Source: Streptomyces radicis
Lineage (GTDB): Bacteria; Actinomycetota; Actinomycetes; Streptomycetales; Streptomycetaceae
Assembly (NCBI RefSeq): GCF_003626575.1
Contig: NZ_RBDY01000002.1
Location: forward strand, 310,001 to 374,000
Length of the DNA: 64,000 bases
Reading direction: 5' to 3'
Part shown: positions 8,866-16,512 of the stretch, piece by piece
How positions within the stretch are numbered: the first letter of the stretch is position 1
How the letters are laid out: each line of letters starts with the position of its first letter
Made by a program: the position numbers and the translations under genes
The notes under the pieces: model-generated
What the model was told of the DNA's origin: nothing
What the model saw: only the letters and a program-made list of their open reading frames with translations
Databases searched by the model: none

Positions 8866-9846
8866 ATGGCCGCGGAGAAGATGGCGCTCGCCAAGGCGCT
8901 GACGTCCTCGCTGCGCACGGCGTTGGACAGCGACCCCAAGGTCCTGGTGATGGGCGAGGACGTGGGCAAGCTCGGGGGGGTCTTCCGGGTCACGGACGGG
9001 CTCCAGAAGGACTTCGGCGAGGAGCGCGTGATCGACACGCCGCTGGCCGAGTCGGGCATCATCGGCACGGCGATCGGCCTGGCCCTGCGCGGGTACCGGC
9101 CGGTCGCGGAGATCCAGTTCGACGGCTTCGTCTTCCCCGCGTACGACCAGATCGTGACGCAGCTGGCGAAGATGCACGCGCGGTCGCTCGGCACGGTCAA
9201 GCTGCCGGTCGTCATCCGCATCCCCTACGGCGGCGGCATCGGCGCGGTCGAGCACCACAGCGAGTCGCCCGAGTCGCTGTTCGCGCATGTCGCGGGCCTG
9301 AAGATCGTGACGCCTTCGGACGCGTCGGACGCGTTCTGGATGCTGCGCCAGGCGATCGAGTGCGACGACCCGGTGATCTTCCTCGAGCCCAAGGCCCGTT
9401 ACTGGGAGAAGGGCGAGGTGGACCCCTCGGGCATCCCGGGGCCGCTGCACGCCGCGCGCGTGGTGCGCGAGGGCCGCGACCTGACGCTCGCCGCGTACGG
9501 GCCGAGCGTGAAGACGTGCCTGGCCGCCGCCGCGGCGGCCGAGGAGGACGGGACGTCGCTCGAGGTGCTCGACCTGCGGTCGGTCTCGCCGATCGACTTC
9601 GACGCGATCCAGCGGTCGGTGGAGAGGACCCGCCGTCTTGTGGTGGTGCACGAGGCGCCGGTCTTCTTCGGCTCGGGGGCGGAGGTGGCCGCCCGTATCA
9701 CGGAACGCTGCTTCTACCATCTGGAAGCCCCGGTCCTGCGGGTCGGTGGCTTCCACGCGCCGTATCCGCCGGCGCGCCTGGAGGAGGAGTACCTCCCCGG
9801 GCTCGACAGGGTGCTGGACAGTGTCGACCGCGCCTTGGCGTACTGA
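8866..9846 (+). CDS. 2-oxoacid dehydrogenase E1 component, beta subunit (operon 1)
   Basis: A 326-aa transketolase-like beta subunit beginning MAAEKMALAKAL. It carries GEDVGKLGGVFRVTDGL and DTPLAESGIIGTAIG in the pyrimidine-binding domain, and the RIPYGGGIGAVEHHSES segment common to heterotetrameric E1 enzymes. It starts 1 nt after the E1alpha stop, so the subunits are made together, and E2 follows 25 nt later. Confidence 0.93.
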   Translation: MAAEKMALAKALTSSLRTALDSDPKVLVMGEDVGKLGGVFRVTDGLQKDFGEERVIDTPLAESGIIGTAIGLALRGYRPVAEIQFDGFVFPAYDQIVTQLAKMHARSLGTVKLPVVIRIPYGGGIGAVEHHSESPESLFAHVAGLKIVTPSDASDAFWMLRQAIECDDPVIFLEPKARYWEKGEVDPSGIPGPLHAARVVREGRDLTLAAYGPSVKTCLAAAAAAEEDGTSLEVLDLRSVSPIDFDAIQRSVERTRRLVVVHEAPVFFGSGAEVAARITERCFYHLEAPVLRVGGFHAPYPPARLEEEYLPGLDRVLDSVDRALAY

Positions 9847-9871
9847 GTGATGGCAGAGGCTGAGGAGAGCC

Positions 9872-11230
9872 GTGACGATGACTGCTGAGGCACAGCGCTA
9901 CCGCGAGTTCAGAATGCCTGACGTGGGCGAGGGGCTCACGGAGGCCGAGATCCTGAAGTGGCTGGTCAAGGCGGGCGACACGGTCTGCGACGGGCAGGTG
10001 GTGGTCGAGGTCGAGACCGCCAAGGCCGCGGTCGAGCTGCCCATCCCTTACGACGGCCGGGTGCGCGAGATCCTGTTCGACGAGGGCACGACGGTGGACG
10101 TCGGCACGACGATCATCAGGATCGACACGGATCCCTCGGGCGACGGGGGGGACGAGGGCGGCGACGGCGCCGCCGAGGCCTCCGCGGGCGGCGGGCGGGC
10201 CGAGGCGGCCGAGCGCAGGGAGCCCGTGCTCGTCGGGTACGGCGTCGCGACGGGCGCGACGCGGCGGCGGCCACGGAAGAACGCCGCCAGCGCCGCCGTT
10301 CCCCCGCAGGCCGCCGCCCCGGCACCCGCGCCCGCGCAGGCGCGGCCGCTGGCCAAGCCGCCGGTGCGCAAGCTGGCCAAGGACCTGGGCGTGGACCTGA
10401 CGACGGTGATCCCCTCGGGGGCGAACGGCGTGGTCACCCGCGACGACGTGCACGCCGCCGCGGCGCCCGCGCCCGCGCCGGTGTCCTTCGACGAGCCCGC
10501 CGCGGCGCCCTCCCCCGCGCCCGACGCGTCGCGCGAGCGGCGCGTGCCGATCAAGGGGGTGCGGAAGGCGACCGCGCAGGCGATGGTGGCCAGCGCGTTC
10601 ACGGCCCCGCACGCGACCGAGTTCGTCACGGTGGACGTGACCCGCACGGTGCGCATGGTCGAGCGGATGCGTGCGGACCCCGACCTGGCGGGCCTGCGGA
10701 TCAACACCCTGCTGCTGGTCGCCAGGGCGTTCCTGATCGCGATCCGGCGCCACCCCGAGGTGAACGCCTCGTGGGACGAGGAGCGCCAGGAGATCGTCAT
10801 CAAGGACTATGTGAACCTGGGCATCGCCGCGGCCACCCCGCGCGGCCTGATCGTGCCCAACATCAAGGACGCGGGCGCCAGGACGCTCGCCGAGCTGTCC
10901 CGCGCGCTCGGCGATCTCGTGACCACGGCGCGGGAGGGCAGGACGTCCCTGGCCGACATGCGGGACGGCACGGTCACCATCACCAACATCGGGGTCTTCG
11001 GCATCGACACGGGAACGCCGATCCTGACCCCCGGCGAGTCCGCGATCCTCGCCCTCGGCGCCGTCAGGGAGCAGCCCTGGGTGCACAAGGGCAGGATCAA
11101 GATCCGCCAGGTGACGACGCTCGCCCTGTCGTTCGACCACCGGCTGGTGGACGGCGAGCTCGGCTCGCGCGTGCTGGCGGACGTGGCGGCCGTCCTCGAG
11201 CACCCGAAGAGGCTGTTCACCTGGGGCTGA
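9872..11230 (+). CDS. 2-oxoacid dehydrogenase E2, dihydrolipoamide acyltransferase (operon 1)
   Basis: A 452-aa E2 with one N-terminal lipoyl domain (DVGEGLTEAEI ... ETAKAAVE, lipoyl Lys51), an Ala/Pro-rich linker, an E3-binding domain (RKLAKDLGVDLTTV) and the catalytic acyltransferase domain ending in SFDHRLVDGE (catalytic His and Asp). It moves the acyl group from lipoamide to CoA. GTG 9872 and ATG 9878 are alternative starts with similar ribosome-site spacing. No E3 (lipoamide dehydrogenase) gene is in the window, so E3 must be supplied elsewhere. Confidence 0.93.
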   Translation: MTMTAEAQRYREFRMPDVGEGLTEAEILKWLVKAGDTVCDGQVVVEVETAKAAVELPIPYDGRVREILFDEGTTVDVGTTIIRIDTDPSGDGGDEGGDGAAEASAGGGRAEAAERREPVLVGYGVATGATRRRPRKNAASAAVPPQAAAPAPAPAQARPLAKPPVRKLAKDLGVDLTTVIPSGANGVVTRDDVHAAAAPAPAPVSFDEPAAAPSPAPDASRERRVPIKGVRKATAQAMVASAFTAPHATEFVTVDVTRTVRMVERMRADPDLAGLRINTLLLVARAFLIAIRRHPEVNASWDEERQEIVIKDYVNLGIAAATPRGLIVPNIKDAGARTLAELSRALGDLVTTAREGRTSLADMRDGTVTITNIGVFGIDTGTPILTPGESAILALGAVREQPWVHKGRIKIRQVTTLALSFDHRLVDGELGSRVLADVAAVLEHPKRLFTWG

Positions 11231-11245
11231 ACGGGTGACACGCAC

Positions 11246-11282
11246 GACGGCGGGGACGGGCCAGGTGCCCGTCCCCGCCGTC
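11246..11282. terminator. Strong hairpin after dehydrogenase operon 1
   Basis: A perfect 15-bp GC-rich stem (11246-11260 with 11268-11282) has a 7-nt loop and sits 15 nt after the E2 stop. It lies between convergent operon 1 and bpa, so it may serve both strands. Confidence 0.85.
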
Positions 11283-11291
11283 GGTCGTGAG

Positions 11292-11332
11292 GCGGAGCGT
11301 CACCGAGCGGAGCGTCACCGAGCGGAGCGTCA
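11292..11332 (-). repeat. 15-bp tandem repeat carrying the bpa stop codon
   Basis: About 2.7 copies of a 15-bp unit occur. Read on the minus strand the unit is TGACGCTCCGCTCGG. The first TGA (11330-11332) is the bpa stop; later copies give two further in-frame TGA codons at 11315-11317 and 11300-11302. Confidence 0.9.
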
Positions 11333-11896
11333 CAGATAGGGCCCCGAGCGCGCCCCGCCGCGGGAGTCGTCCTGGTCTGGGCCCTCGTCGGCGAGCGCGC
11401 CAGGCGGCAACGCCCTGCGCATCTGCTCGAGCTGCGCCCGCGCCGCCATCTGCTGCGCGAACAGCGCGGTCTGGATGCCGTGGAAGAGACCCTCGAGCCA
11501 CCCCACGAGCTGTGCCTGGGCGATCCGCAGCTCCGCGTCCGTCGGCACGGAGTCCTCGGTGAACGGCAGGGAGAGGCGGCCGAGCTCGGCCACGAGCTCG
11601 GGGGCGAGGCCCTCCTCCAGCTCCTTGACGGAGCTGGCGTGGATCTCGCGCAGCCGCGCCCTGGACGCCTCGTCGAGCGGCGCGGCCTTGACCTCCTCGA
11701 GCAGCTGCTTGATCATGCTGCCGATCCGCATGACCTTCGCCGGTTGCTCCACCATCTCGGTCACGGGCGTCTCGGACTGCTCCTCGTCGCCCTCGCCCTT
11801 GCCGCGCCCCCCTGGGCTGCTGAGCGCCATCCCGTCGGGGCCCACGACGAGGATCTGCGCGTTCTCTTGCGGTGGTTCATTCCTCGGCTGAGTCAT
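11330..11896 (-). CDS. bpa: Bacterial proteasome activator (Bpa) family protein
   Basis: A 188-aa protein matching the actinobacterial Bpa family (DUF2587): MRIGSMIKQLLEEVKAAP, ELRIAQAQLVGWLEGLFH, TALFAQQMAARAQLEQM. Bpa forms a ring that docks on the 20S proteasome and opens its gate without ATP, through a C-terminal Gly-X-Tyr-Leu motif. Here the last residues are GPYL, so Tyr-Leu is kept while the usual Gln is Pro. ATG at 11896 has a gggg ribosome site 4-5 nt upstream; an ATG at 11911 is less likely. The C-terminal tail is acidic and disordered. Confidence 0.93.
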   Translation of the reverse strand: MTQPRNEPPQENAQILVVGPDGMALSSPGGRGKGEGDEEQSETPVTEMVEQPAKVMRIGSMIKQLLEEVKAAPLDEASRARLREIHASSVKELEEGLAPELVAELGRLSLPFTEDSVPTDAELRIAQAQLVGWLEGLFHGIQTALFAQQMAARAQLEQMRRALPPGALADEGPDQDDSRGGARSGPYL

Positions 11897-12065
11897 ACCC
11901 CCATCATGCAACGCCCCTCACCCCGCCCGCCGCGCGAGGGGGTCGCGGCCCGGGTGCCCAGGGAGGTCCTGCTGGCGGCGGCGACCACGGGCGTGGTGGC
12001 GGGGGCAGGGGTGGCCGCGGTCGTGCCGAGGTCCCCCCTCGGGCCGTCGCGCCGTTGAACTGGCC

Positions 12066-12335
12066 CTATTCAACGGACGCCGGACCGACCGGCTGCTGCC
12101 GCAGGCGCGAGGGCTGGGTGCGGTCGGCGGGGCGCGCGTACCACTCGGCGAGCTGGGCGCGGCCCTCGGGCGTGATCGCGTAGAGCTGCCGCTTGGCGTC
12201 GCCGCCGCCCTCGGGGACGATCAGGCCGTCCCTCTCGAGACGGCCGAGCGTCGTATAGACCTGTCCAGCGCGGAGCCGCGAGCCGTGGCGTGGCCCGCTC
12301 TCGAGGAGGGCGAGAAGCCCGAAGCGGATGGACAT
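12066..12335 (-). pseudogene. PadR-family regulator remnant with internal deletion and lost C-terminus
   Basis: The 89-residue product begins like an intact PadR regulator (MSIRFGLLALLESGPRHGS) and ends its winged-helix domain normally (GQVYTTLGRLERDGL ... LYAITPEGRAQLAEWYARP). The ~15 residues that normally lie between the start of helix 2 and GQVYTTL, containing a conserved TWPLN-like segment, are missing in frame, and the C-terminal dimerisation domain (~90 residues) is gone, replaced by SRLRQQPVGPASVE. In relatives, such PadR genes often sit with an ABC exporter; none is here. A non-functional relic is likeliest, though a short protein could still be made. Confidence 0.75.
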
Positions 12336-12392
12336 ACCGAGTATGCGTACCGATATGTCCGCTTCGGGCAACCGACGCCGCGGGGGCGCCGT

Positions 12393-12647
12393 TCAACTGT
12401 TGCGGAGCCTCAGCCCCAACGCCCCGATGCCGAGGCCGAGGCAGGCGAGCCCGGCGCCGAGCGGCAGCACGGGCAGCACCTCGCCTCCGGGGCGGGCGGC
12501 GTGGGACTCCGCGTCCCTGCGCTCCCGCCGCTCCTCGACCACGGCGTCCGCGCGCCCGTCATCCGGCTCTCCGTTCGCCACGGCTGCCGGGACGAACAGG
12601 GCTATGACAGCCGCCACGGCCAACGCGATTCCCACCCACACCCTCAC
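12393..12647 (-). CDS. Small membrane/secreted protein of unknown function
   Basis: An 84-aa product from GTG 12647. It has an N-terminal signal-like hydrophobic stretch (VGIALAVAAVIALFV) ending in AVAN, a short charged middle (VEERRERRDAES) and a second hydrophobic helix near the C-terminus (LPLGAGLACLGLGIGALGL). This topology, a cleavable or uncleaved N-terminal helix plus C-terminal anchor, suggests a small envelope protein. No family or function recognised. Confidence 0.6.
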   Translation of the reverse strand: MRVWVGIALAVAAVIALFVPAAVANGEPDDGRADAVVEERRERRDAESHAARPGGEVLPVLPLGAGLACLGLGIGALGLRLRNS

Positions 12648-12750
12648 GGTCCCGACCCTTCGCACACACGCTGCTCCGACGACGTAACCAGCGTCACACA
12701 TATCCACAAAGGGGGCATCTCGGGCGGGGGGCGTCACGCGCCGGGCGGCC

Positions 12751-13713
12751 TCAGCGCGTCAGCAGGATCTTGCCGGTGTGCGCGCTCGACTCCAGCGCGC
12801 GATGGGCCTCGGCCGCGTCGGCGAGGGGGAGGGTGCGGTCGATGACCGGGCTCAGGCGGGAGTCGGCGAGCAGCGGCCACACGTGCTCGCGCACCGCGGC
12901 GACGATCTCCGCCTTGCCCTCGGGCGGGCGCGCCCGCAGGGACGCCGACGTGATCGTGGCGCGCTTCACCAGCAGGGAGCGCAGGTCGAGCTCGGCCTTG
13001 ACCCCGCCCTGGAAGCCGATGATCACCAGGCGCCCATCGGTGGCCAACGCCCTGATGTTCCTGGCGAGATACTTCGCGCCCATGATGTCGAGCACGACGT
13101 CGGCGCCGTCCGCGAGCTCCTCGGCGAAGTCCCGCTCGCGGTAGTTGATCAGCACGTCCGCGCCCAGCTCGGCGCAGCGCTCCAGCTTCTCCGCGCTGCC
13201 CGCCGTGACCGCGACCCGCGCCCCGAACGCCTTGGCCAGCTGGATCGCCACCGTGCCGATGCCGCTCGCGCCGCCGTGCACGAGCAGCGTCTCCCCGGCG
13301 CGCAGCCCCGCGCCCATGAACACCGTGGACCAGACGGTGCACACCACCTCGGGCAGCGCCGCCGCCGTCACCGTGTCGCAGCCCGCGGGGATCGGCAGCA
13401 GCTGGCCCGCGGGCACCGCGACCCGCTCCGCGTAGCCGCCGCCGCTCAGCAGGGCGCACACCTCGTCACCCACCGCCCAGCCGGTCACGCCCTCGCCGAG
13501 CGCCGCGATCCGGCCCCCGCACTCGAGCCCCGGATAGGGCGAAGCGCCGGGCGGGGGGCTGTAGTTGCCCTGGCGCTGGAGGACATCGGCTCGGTTCACC
13601 CCGGCCGCCGCCACCTCGACCAGCACCTCGCCGGGCCCCGCGACCGGGTCCGGCACCTCCGCCCAGGTCAATGTCTCGGGTCCGCCGGGCTCGGAAATCG
13701 TGATCGCACGCAT
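12751..13713 (-). CDS. NAD(P)H-quinone oxidoreductase, zinc-type MDR family (PIG3-like)
   Basis: A 320-aa medium-chain dehydrogenase/reductase of the TIGR02824 group: MRAITISEPGGPETL at the start, GVNRADVLQRQG and GLECGG in the GroES-like domain, and nucleotide-binding VHGGASGIGTVAIQLAKA. Catalytic zinc ligands are absent, as in quinone oxidoreductases. It probably reduces quinones or reactive carbonyls with NADPH. The ATG at 13713 gives the exact family N-terminus. Confidence 0.9.
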   Translation of the reverse strand: MRAITISEPGGPETLTWAEVPDPVAGPGEVLVEVAAAGVNRADVLQRQGNYSPPPGASPYPGLECGGRIAALGEGVTGWAVGDEVCALLSGGGYAERVAVPAGQLLPIPAGCDTVTAAALPEVVCTVWSTVFMGAGLRAGETLLVHGGASGIGTVAIQLAKAFGARVAVTAGSAEKLERCAELGADVLINYRERDFAEELADGADVVLDIMGAKYLARNIRALATDGRLVIIGFQGGVKAELDLRSLLVKRATITSASLRARPPEGKAEIVAAVREHVWPLLADSRLSPVIDRTLPLADAAEAHRALESSAHTGKILLTR

Positions 13714-13750
13714 GACCAGCACGGTACGCCTCGGGCCCGGGGGACACGCC

Positions 13751-14098
13751 TCACAGGTGGATGGGCCGCTGGCACCCCGCGCAGAACGTTCCCCCGGCGC
13801 GCCGCTCCAACTCCCGGTGCTCACAGATCCGTTCGGGCGGCAGGCTGCGGCGGCGCTGCTCCTCGCGCACGAGGTGCACCAGCTCGGCGATGCACTGCCC
13901 GCACGCGTACAGCTCGCCCGCGACGGACGGCGTCCGCACCGGGCCGATCCACAGCACGCTGACGTTCTCCCTGCGGCACCAGAGCCAACAGCGGCCCGGC
14001 ACCCAGGGGTTGCCCTCGGGCGCGCTCCTCGGCACCGGCCAGCCGCTGATGCCGGAGAAGACGATGCCTTCCAGGGTCATGTGCACCTCGACACTCAC
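13751..14098 (-). CDS. Conserved actinobacterial protein with Cys pairs
   Basis: A 115-aa product from GTG 14098 (a gaaggg ribosome site precedes it; ATG 14080 is an alternative). It carries CWLWC, YACGQC and TFCAGCQRP, a spacing suggesting a structural zinc site, and a C-terminal His. The C-terminal CxxC is followed directly by the stop. No enzymatic motif. Function unknown. Confidence 0.65.
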   Translation of the reverse strand: MSVEVHMTLEGIVFSGISGWPVPRSAPEGNPWVPGRCWLWCRRENVSVLWIGPVRTPSVAGELYACGQCIAELVHLVREEQRRRSLPPERICEHRELERRAGGTFCAGCQRPIHL

Positions 14099-14263
14099 GT
14101 CAGCCCTTCGGTCGGCGCGGGGATCAGGGCGCGACCGCCCGCCGCCGCCCGCGCCCATCGCCATGGGACCACGCGCGGGGCCGGGGCAACGCGCCCCCGG
14201 GCGGCGCGAACTCAGGGGACCGGCGCGCGAACGCGCCGAGCGGCGGCCGTTTCGGACGTGAGG

Positions 14264-15043
14264 TCAGGGAAGCGCGGGCACACGGCCCGTTGACCGGGTG
14301 TAGGCGACCTTCTCCCCCGCCGCGAGGAAGCCGAGCGCGGCATAGAGCCTGGCCGCCCCACCGTCGGCGGGCTCGAGCCACACCGCATCGGCGCCGCGCC
14401 GCAGCGCGCCCGCCGCGAGGTGCGCGGTGACGGCGGCGCCGATGCCGCGGCGGCGCAGCGCGGGCACGACGCCGAGCCCGATCAGCTCGGAGAGCCCCTC
14501 GGCGGGCGGCGTGCAGGCGCCTGAACCCGCGGGCACGCCGGGGGTGCCGAAGGCGGCGAGCGCCACCACGCCCCCCTCGGCCAGGGTCCGGCGCAGCGCG
14601 GCGATCGCGCCCTCGCCCACCGCCCCGGCCCGCCCGTACGCCTCGTGCTGGATCTCGGCCGCCCAGCGCAGCCCGGCCTCGCCGTCGGGGGTGCCGATCG
14701 TCAGCCCCGGCACGGGCGGGGGCGCGCGCAGCGTGTCGGGGGTGCCCACCATGACGGGGGCGCGGCTCTCGGGCGCGAACCCCGCGGCGCGCAGGGCCCG
14801 TTCGACGGAGGGGGCGCACGCCGGCAGGAACTCACAGCGCGGAAGCCGGTCGCGCGCCTCGAACGCCTCGATCAGCGCCAGCACATCGGCCGCGGACGGC
14901 TCGGCGCCATCGTCGGGAATGGCGTAGTTGGCGTAAGGGCTCGACCAGTCGGGCCTGTGGCGCACGGTGAAGGGACCCACCCGCACAGGGCCTGGCGAGC
15001 GGGCGGCGAGGGCGCGGATGTGCCGCTGGACGCGGGCCTCCAC
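14264..15043 (-). CDS. GNAT family N-acetyltransferase
   Basis: A 259-aa protein whose C-terminal half has the GNAT acetyl-CoA-binding loop (LGVVPALRRRGIGAAVTAHL) and the final strand-helix (ARLYAALGFLAAGEKVAY). The N-terminal half is another GNAT-like lobe with a PCEFLP-type motif (LPRCEFLPACAPSVERAL) found in actinobacterial members. Substrate unknown. GTG 15043 has a gaggagg site about 10 nt upstream and is preferred to an upstream ATG at 15121 whose extension is Arg-rich and not family-like. Confidence 0.8.
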   Translation of the reverse strand: MEARVQRHIRALAARSPGPVRVGPFTVRHRPDWSSPYANYAIPDDGAEPSAADVLALIEAFEARDRLPRCEFLPACAPSVERALRAAGFAPESRAPVMVGTPDTLRAPPPVPGLTIGTPDGEAGLRWAAEIQHEAYGRAGAVGEGAIAALRRTLAEGGVVALAAFGTPGVPAGSGACTPPAEGLSELIGLGVVPALRRRGIGAAVTAHLAAGALRRGADAVWLEPADGGAARLYAALGFLAAGEKVAYTRSTGRVPALP

Positions 15044-15172
15044 GGCGGTGGTCCCTCCTCGGGAAGGGCGAACCGGGGAGCGGCGCCACCCCACCGTGCT
15101 GGCAACGGCGGGGCGACGCACGGAAGTCGGCGCGAGCCCGCGGATCGGCGGCTGAGGACCGGCGGCTCGGGC

Positions 15173-15265
15173 GGAGACGGCTCAGGAGGAGACGGCTCAG
15201 GAGGAGACGGCTCAGGAGGAGACGGCTCAGGAGGAGACGGCTCAGGAGGAGACGGCTCAGGAGGA
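15173..15265 (-). repeat. 15-bp tandem repeat, six copies, carrying the zinc-ribbon gene stop codon
   Basis: Six near-perfect 15-bp units occur (minus-strand unit TGAGCCGTCTCCTCC). Each unit has a TGA in the same frame as the neighbouring gene, the first being its stop (15257-15259) and five more following every 15 nt. Spacing is head-to-tail with no spacers, so this is not a CRISPR array. Confidence 0.95.
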
Positions 15266-15559
15266 GAAGAACAGCCCCGACAGGCCGCCCCTGCGGTGGT
15301 GGCCGTGGTGCCCGTGGTGACCGCCGTGGTGACCGCCATGCGGAGCGCCCCAGGCCGGGCCACCCGCGGGGTAGGGCTGCCCCGCGGGGGGCGGCGGCGG
15401 GGCGGCGTGCTGCTGCGGCGCCCACTGGGACTCCAGCTGCGTGATGTGCTCGAGCTCCCCGTAGTCGAGGAAGAGCCCCCGGCAGCCGCTGCACTGCTCT
15501 ATCTGGACCCCGCTACGGGTGAACGTGTGCATCGGCGCACGGCACTTGGGACACTGCAT
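15257..15559 (-). CDS. TFIIB-type zinc-ribbon protein with His-rich tail
   Basis: A 100-aa protein. Residues 1-45 form a zf-TFIIB-like ribbon with two CxxC pairs (CPKC at residue 3 and CSGC at 23) and the family signature RGLFLDYGELE. A Pro/Ala linker follows, then a histidine-rich stretch (GGHHGGHHGHHGHH) ending LSGLFFSS. The ribbon binds zinc; the His tail could bind further metal. Role unknown. The gene ends in a six-copy repeat that reiterates its stop. Confidence 0.85.
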   Translation of the reverse strand: MQCPKCRAPMHTFTRSGVQIEQCSGCRGLFLDYGELEHITQLESQWAPQQHAAPPPPPAGQPYPAGGPAWGAPHGGHHGGHHGHHGHHRRGGLSGLFFSS

Positions 15560-15595
15560 ATCGGCTCCATGGTCGAATCGCGTGGCCTTCTCACC

Positions 15596-16507
15596 CTACG
15601 GCAGCGCCACGATCCGGAGACAGGAGATGAGAAGAGCCTCATCTTCGTCCGAGGGGGAACGTCCCGACTCCGCCGCGCGTACCAGGGCGCGGGCCGCCGC
15701 CTGAGCGGTCATCACCCGGGCGGGGCCGTCGAGCAGCGCCCAGGGGTCCGCCCCGCCCCACCCGGGCGCCGCCGCGCGGTACGCGCCGAGCAGCCGGTGC
15801 CAGTCGGCGGGCGGGAGCAGCCCGGCGGCGAACCAGGCGGCGGGCCGCGCCAGGTCCCAGGCCGGGTCGCCGAGCCCCAGCTCGTCCACGTCGATGAGGC
15901 GCCAACTCCCGCTCCCCGCCGGGTGGCTGACCAGCTGCCCCAGGTGGAAGTCGCCATGGCACAGCACGGCGGCGCCCGGCGCGGGAAAGGGGGGCGGCGG
16001 CGCGCACAGGATGCGTTCCACGGCGGAACGCGCTGGCGCGTGCGCCGGGTCGGTCTCGGTGGCGCGCAACCGAGCGAGCGCCTCGGCCGCCCGCGCGGGC
16101 CATCCCGCAGGGGGCAGCGGCCCGAGCGGGCCGAGGTCGGTGGCGTGCAGCCGGGCCAGCAGGGTGCCGACCGCCTCCCATGGCACGTCGTCGGGATCGA
16201 CGGGGGTGCCGTAGGGCCACAGGGTCGCCGCGCGCCCGTCGGCGAGGCGCGCGACGGTGGCGGGGGGCAGCGGCGGCAGCAGGATCCCGGCGAGCGCGGG
16301 GTGGGCGGCGGTCGCGACGCGCGCGGCGAGCGCCTCGACGTCCGCCGTCTCCGGGTGGGCCTTGGCGACCGCGTCGCCCACGCGGATCACCGTGCCGGTG
16401 GGCCGGTCGGCCAGCACCACGGGCTCGGCGGCGGCGGCCGAGGGCGCGAGCCCGGCGGCGAGCTGGTCAAAGCCGAGCTGGTCGGGGCCGGGCCGGTCGA
16501 GGCGCAT
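15596..16507 (-). CDS. Aminoglycoside phosphotransferase-fold protein
   Basis: A 303-aa protein with catalytic loop CHGDFHLGQLV and metal-binding segment LIDVDELGLGDPAWDLA, the latter a variant of the usual DWD motif often seen in actinobacterial small-molecule kinases. The ATG at 16507 is 5 nt after the K+ channel stop, so it is the last gene of the mobA-moeA-channel operon. Substrate unknown. Confidence 0.83.
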   Translation of the reverse strand: MRLDRPGPDQLGFDQLAAGLAPSAAAAEPVVLADRPTGTVIRVGDAVAKAHPETADVEALAARVATAAHPALAGILLPPLPPATVARLADGRAATLWPYGTPVDPDDVPWEAVGTLLARLHATDLGPLGPLPPAGWPARAAEALARLRATETDPAHAPARSAVERILCAPPPPFPAPGAAVLCHGDFHLGQLVSHPAGSGSWRLIDVDELGLGDPAWDLARPAAWFAAGLLPPADWHRLLGAYRAAAPGWGGADPWALLDGPARVMTAQAAARALVRAAESGRSPSDEDEALLISCLRIVALP

Positions 16508-16512
16508 CGTCG

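Noticed and set aside
11906..12058. 50-aa plus-strand frame divergent from bpa with one hydrophobic stretch
   Set aside because: The codons are compositionally unremarkable, no ribosome site is seen, and the start lies within 10 nt of the bpa start. A real small membrane protein is possible but not supported.
15173..15265. Possible CRISPR-like array of short repeats
   Set aside because: The 15-bp units are directly head-to-tail with no spacers and no cas genes; it is a simple tandem repeat.
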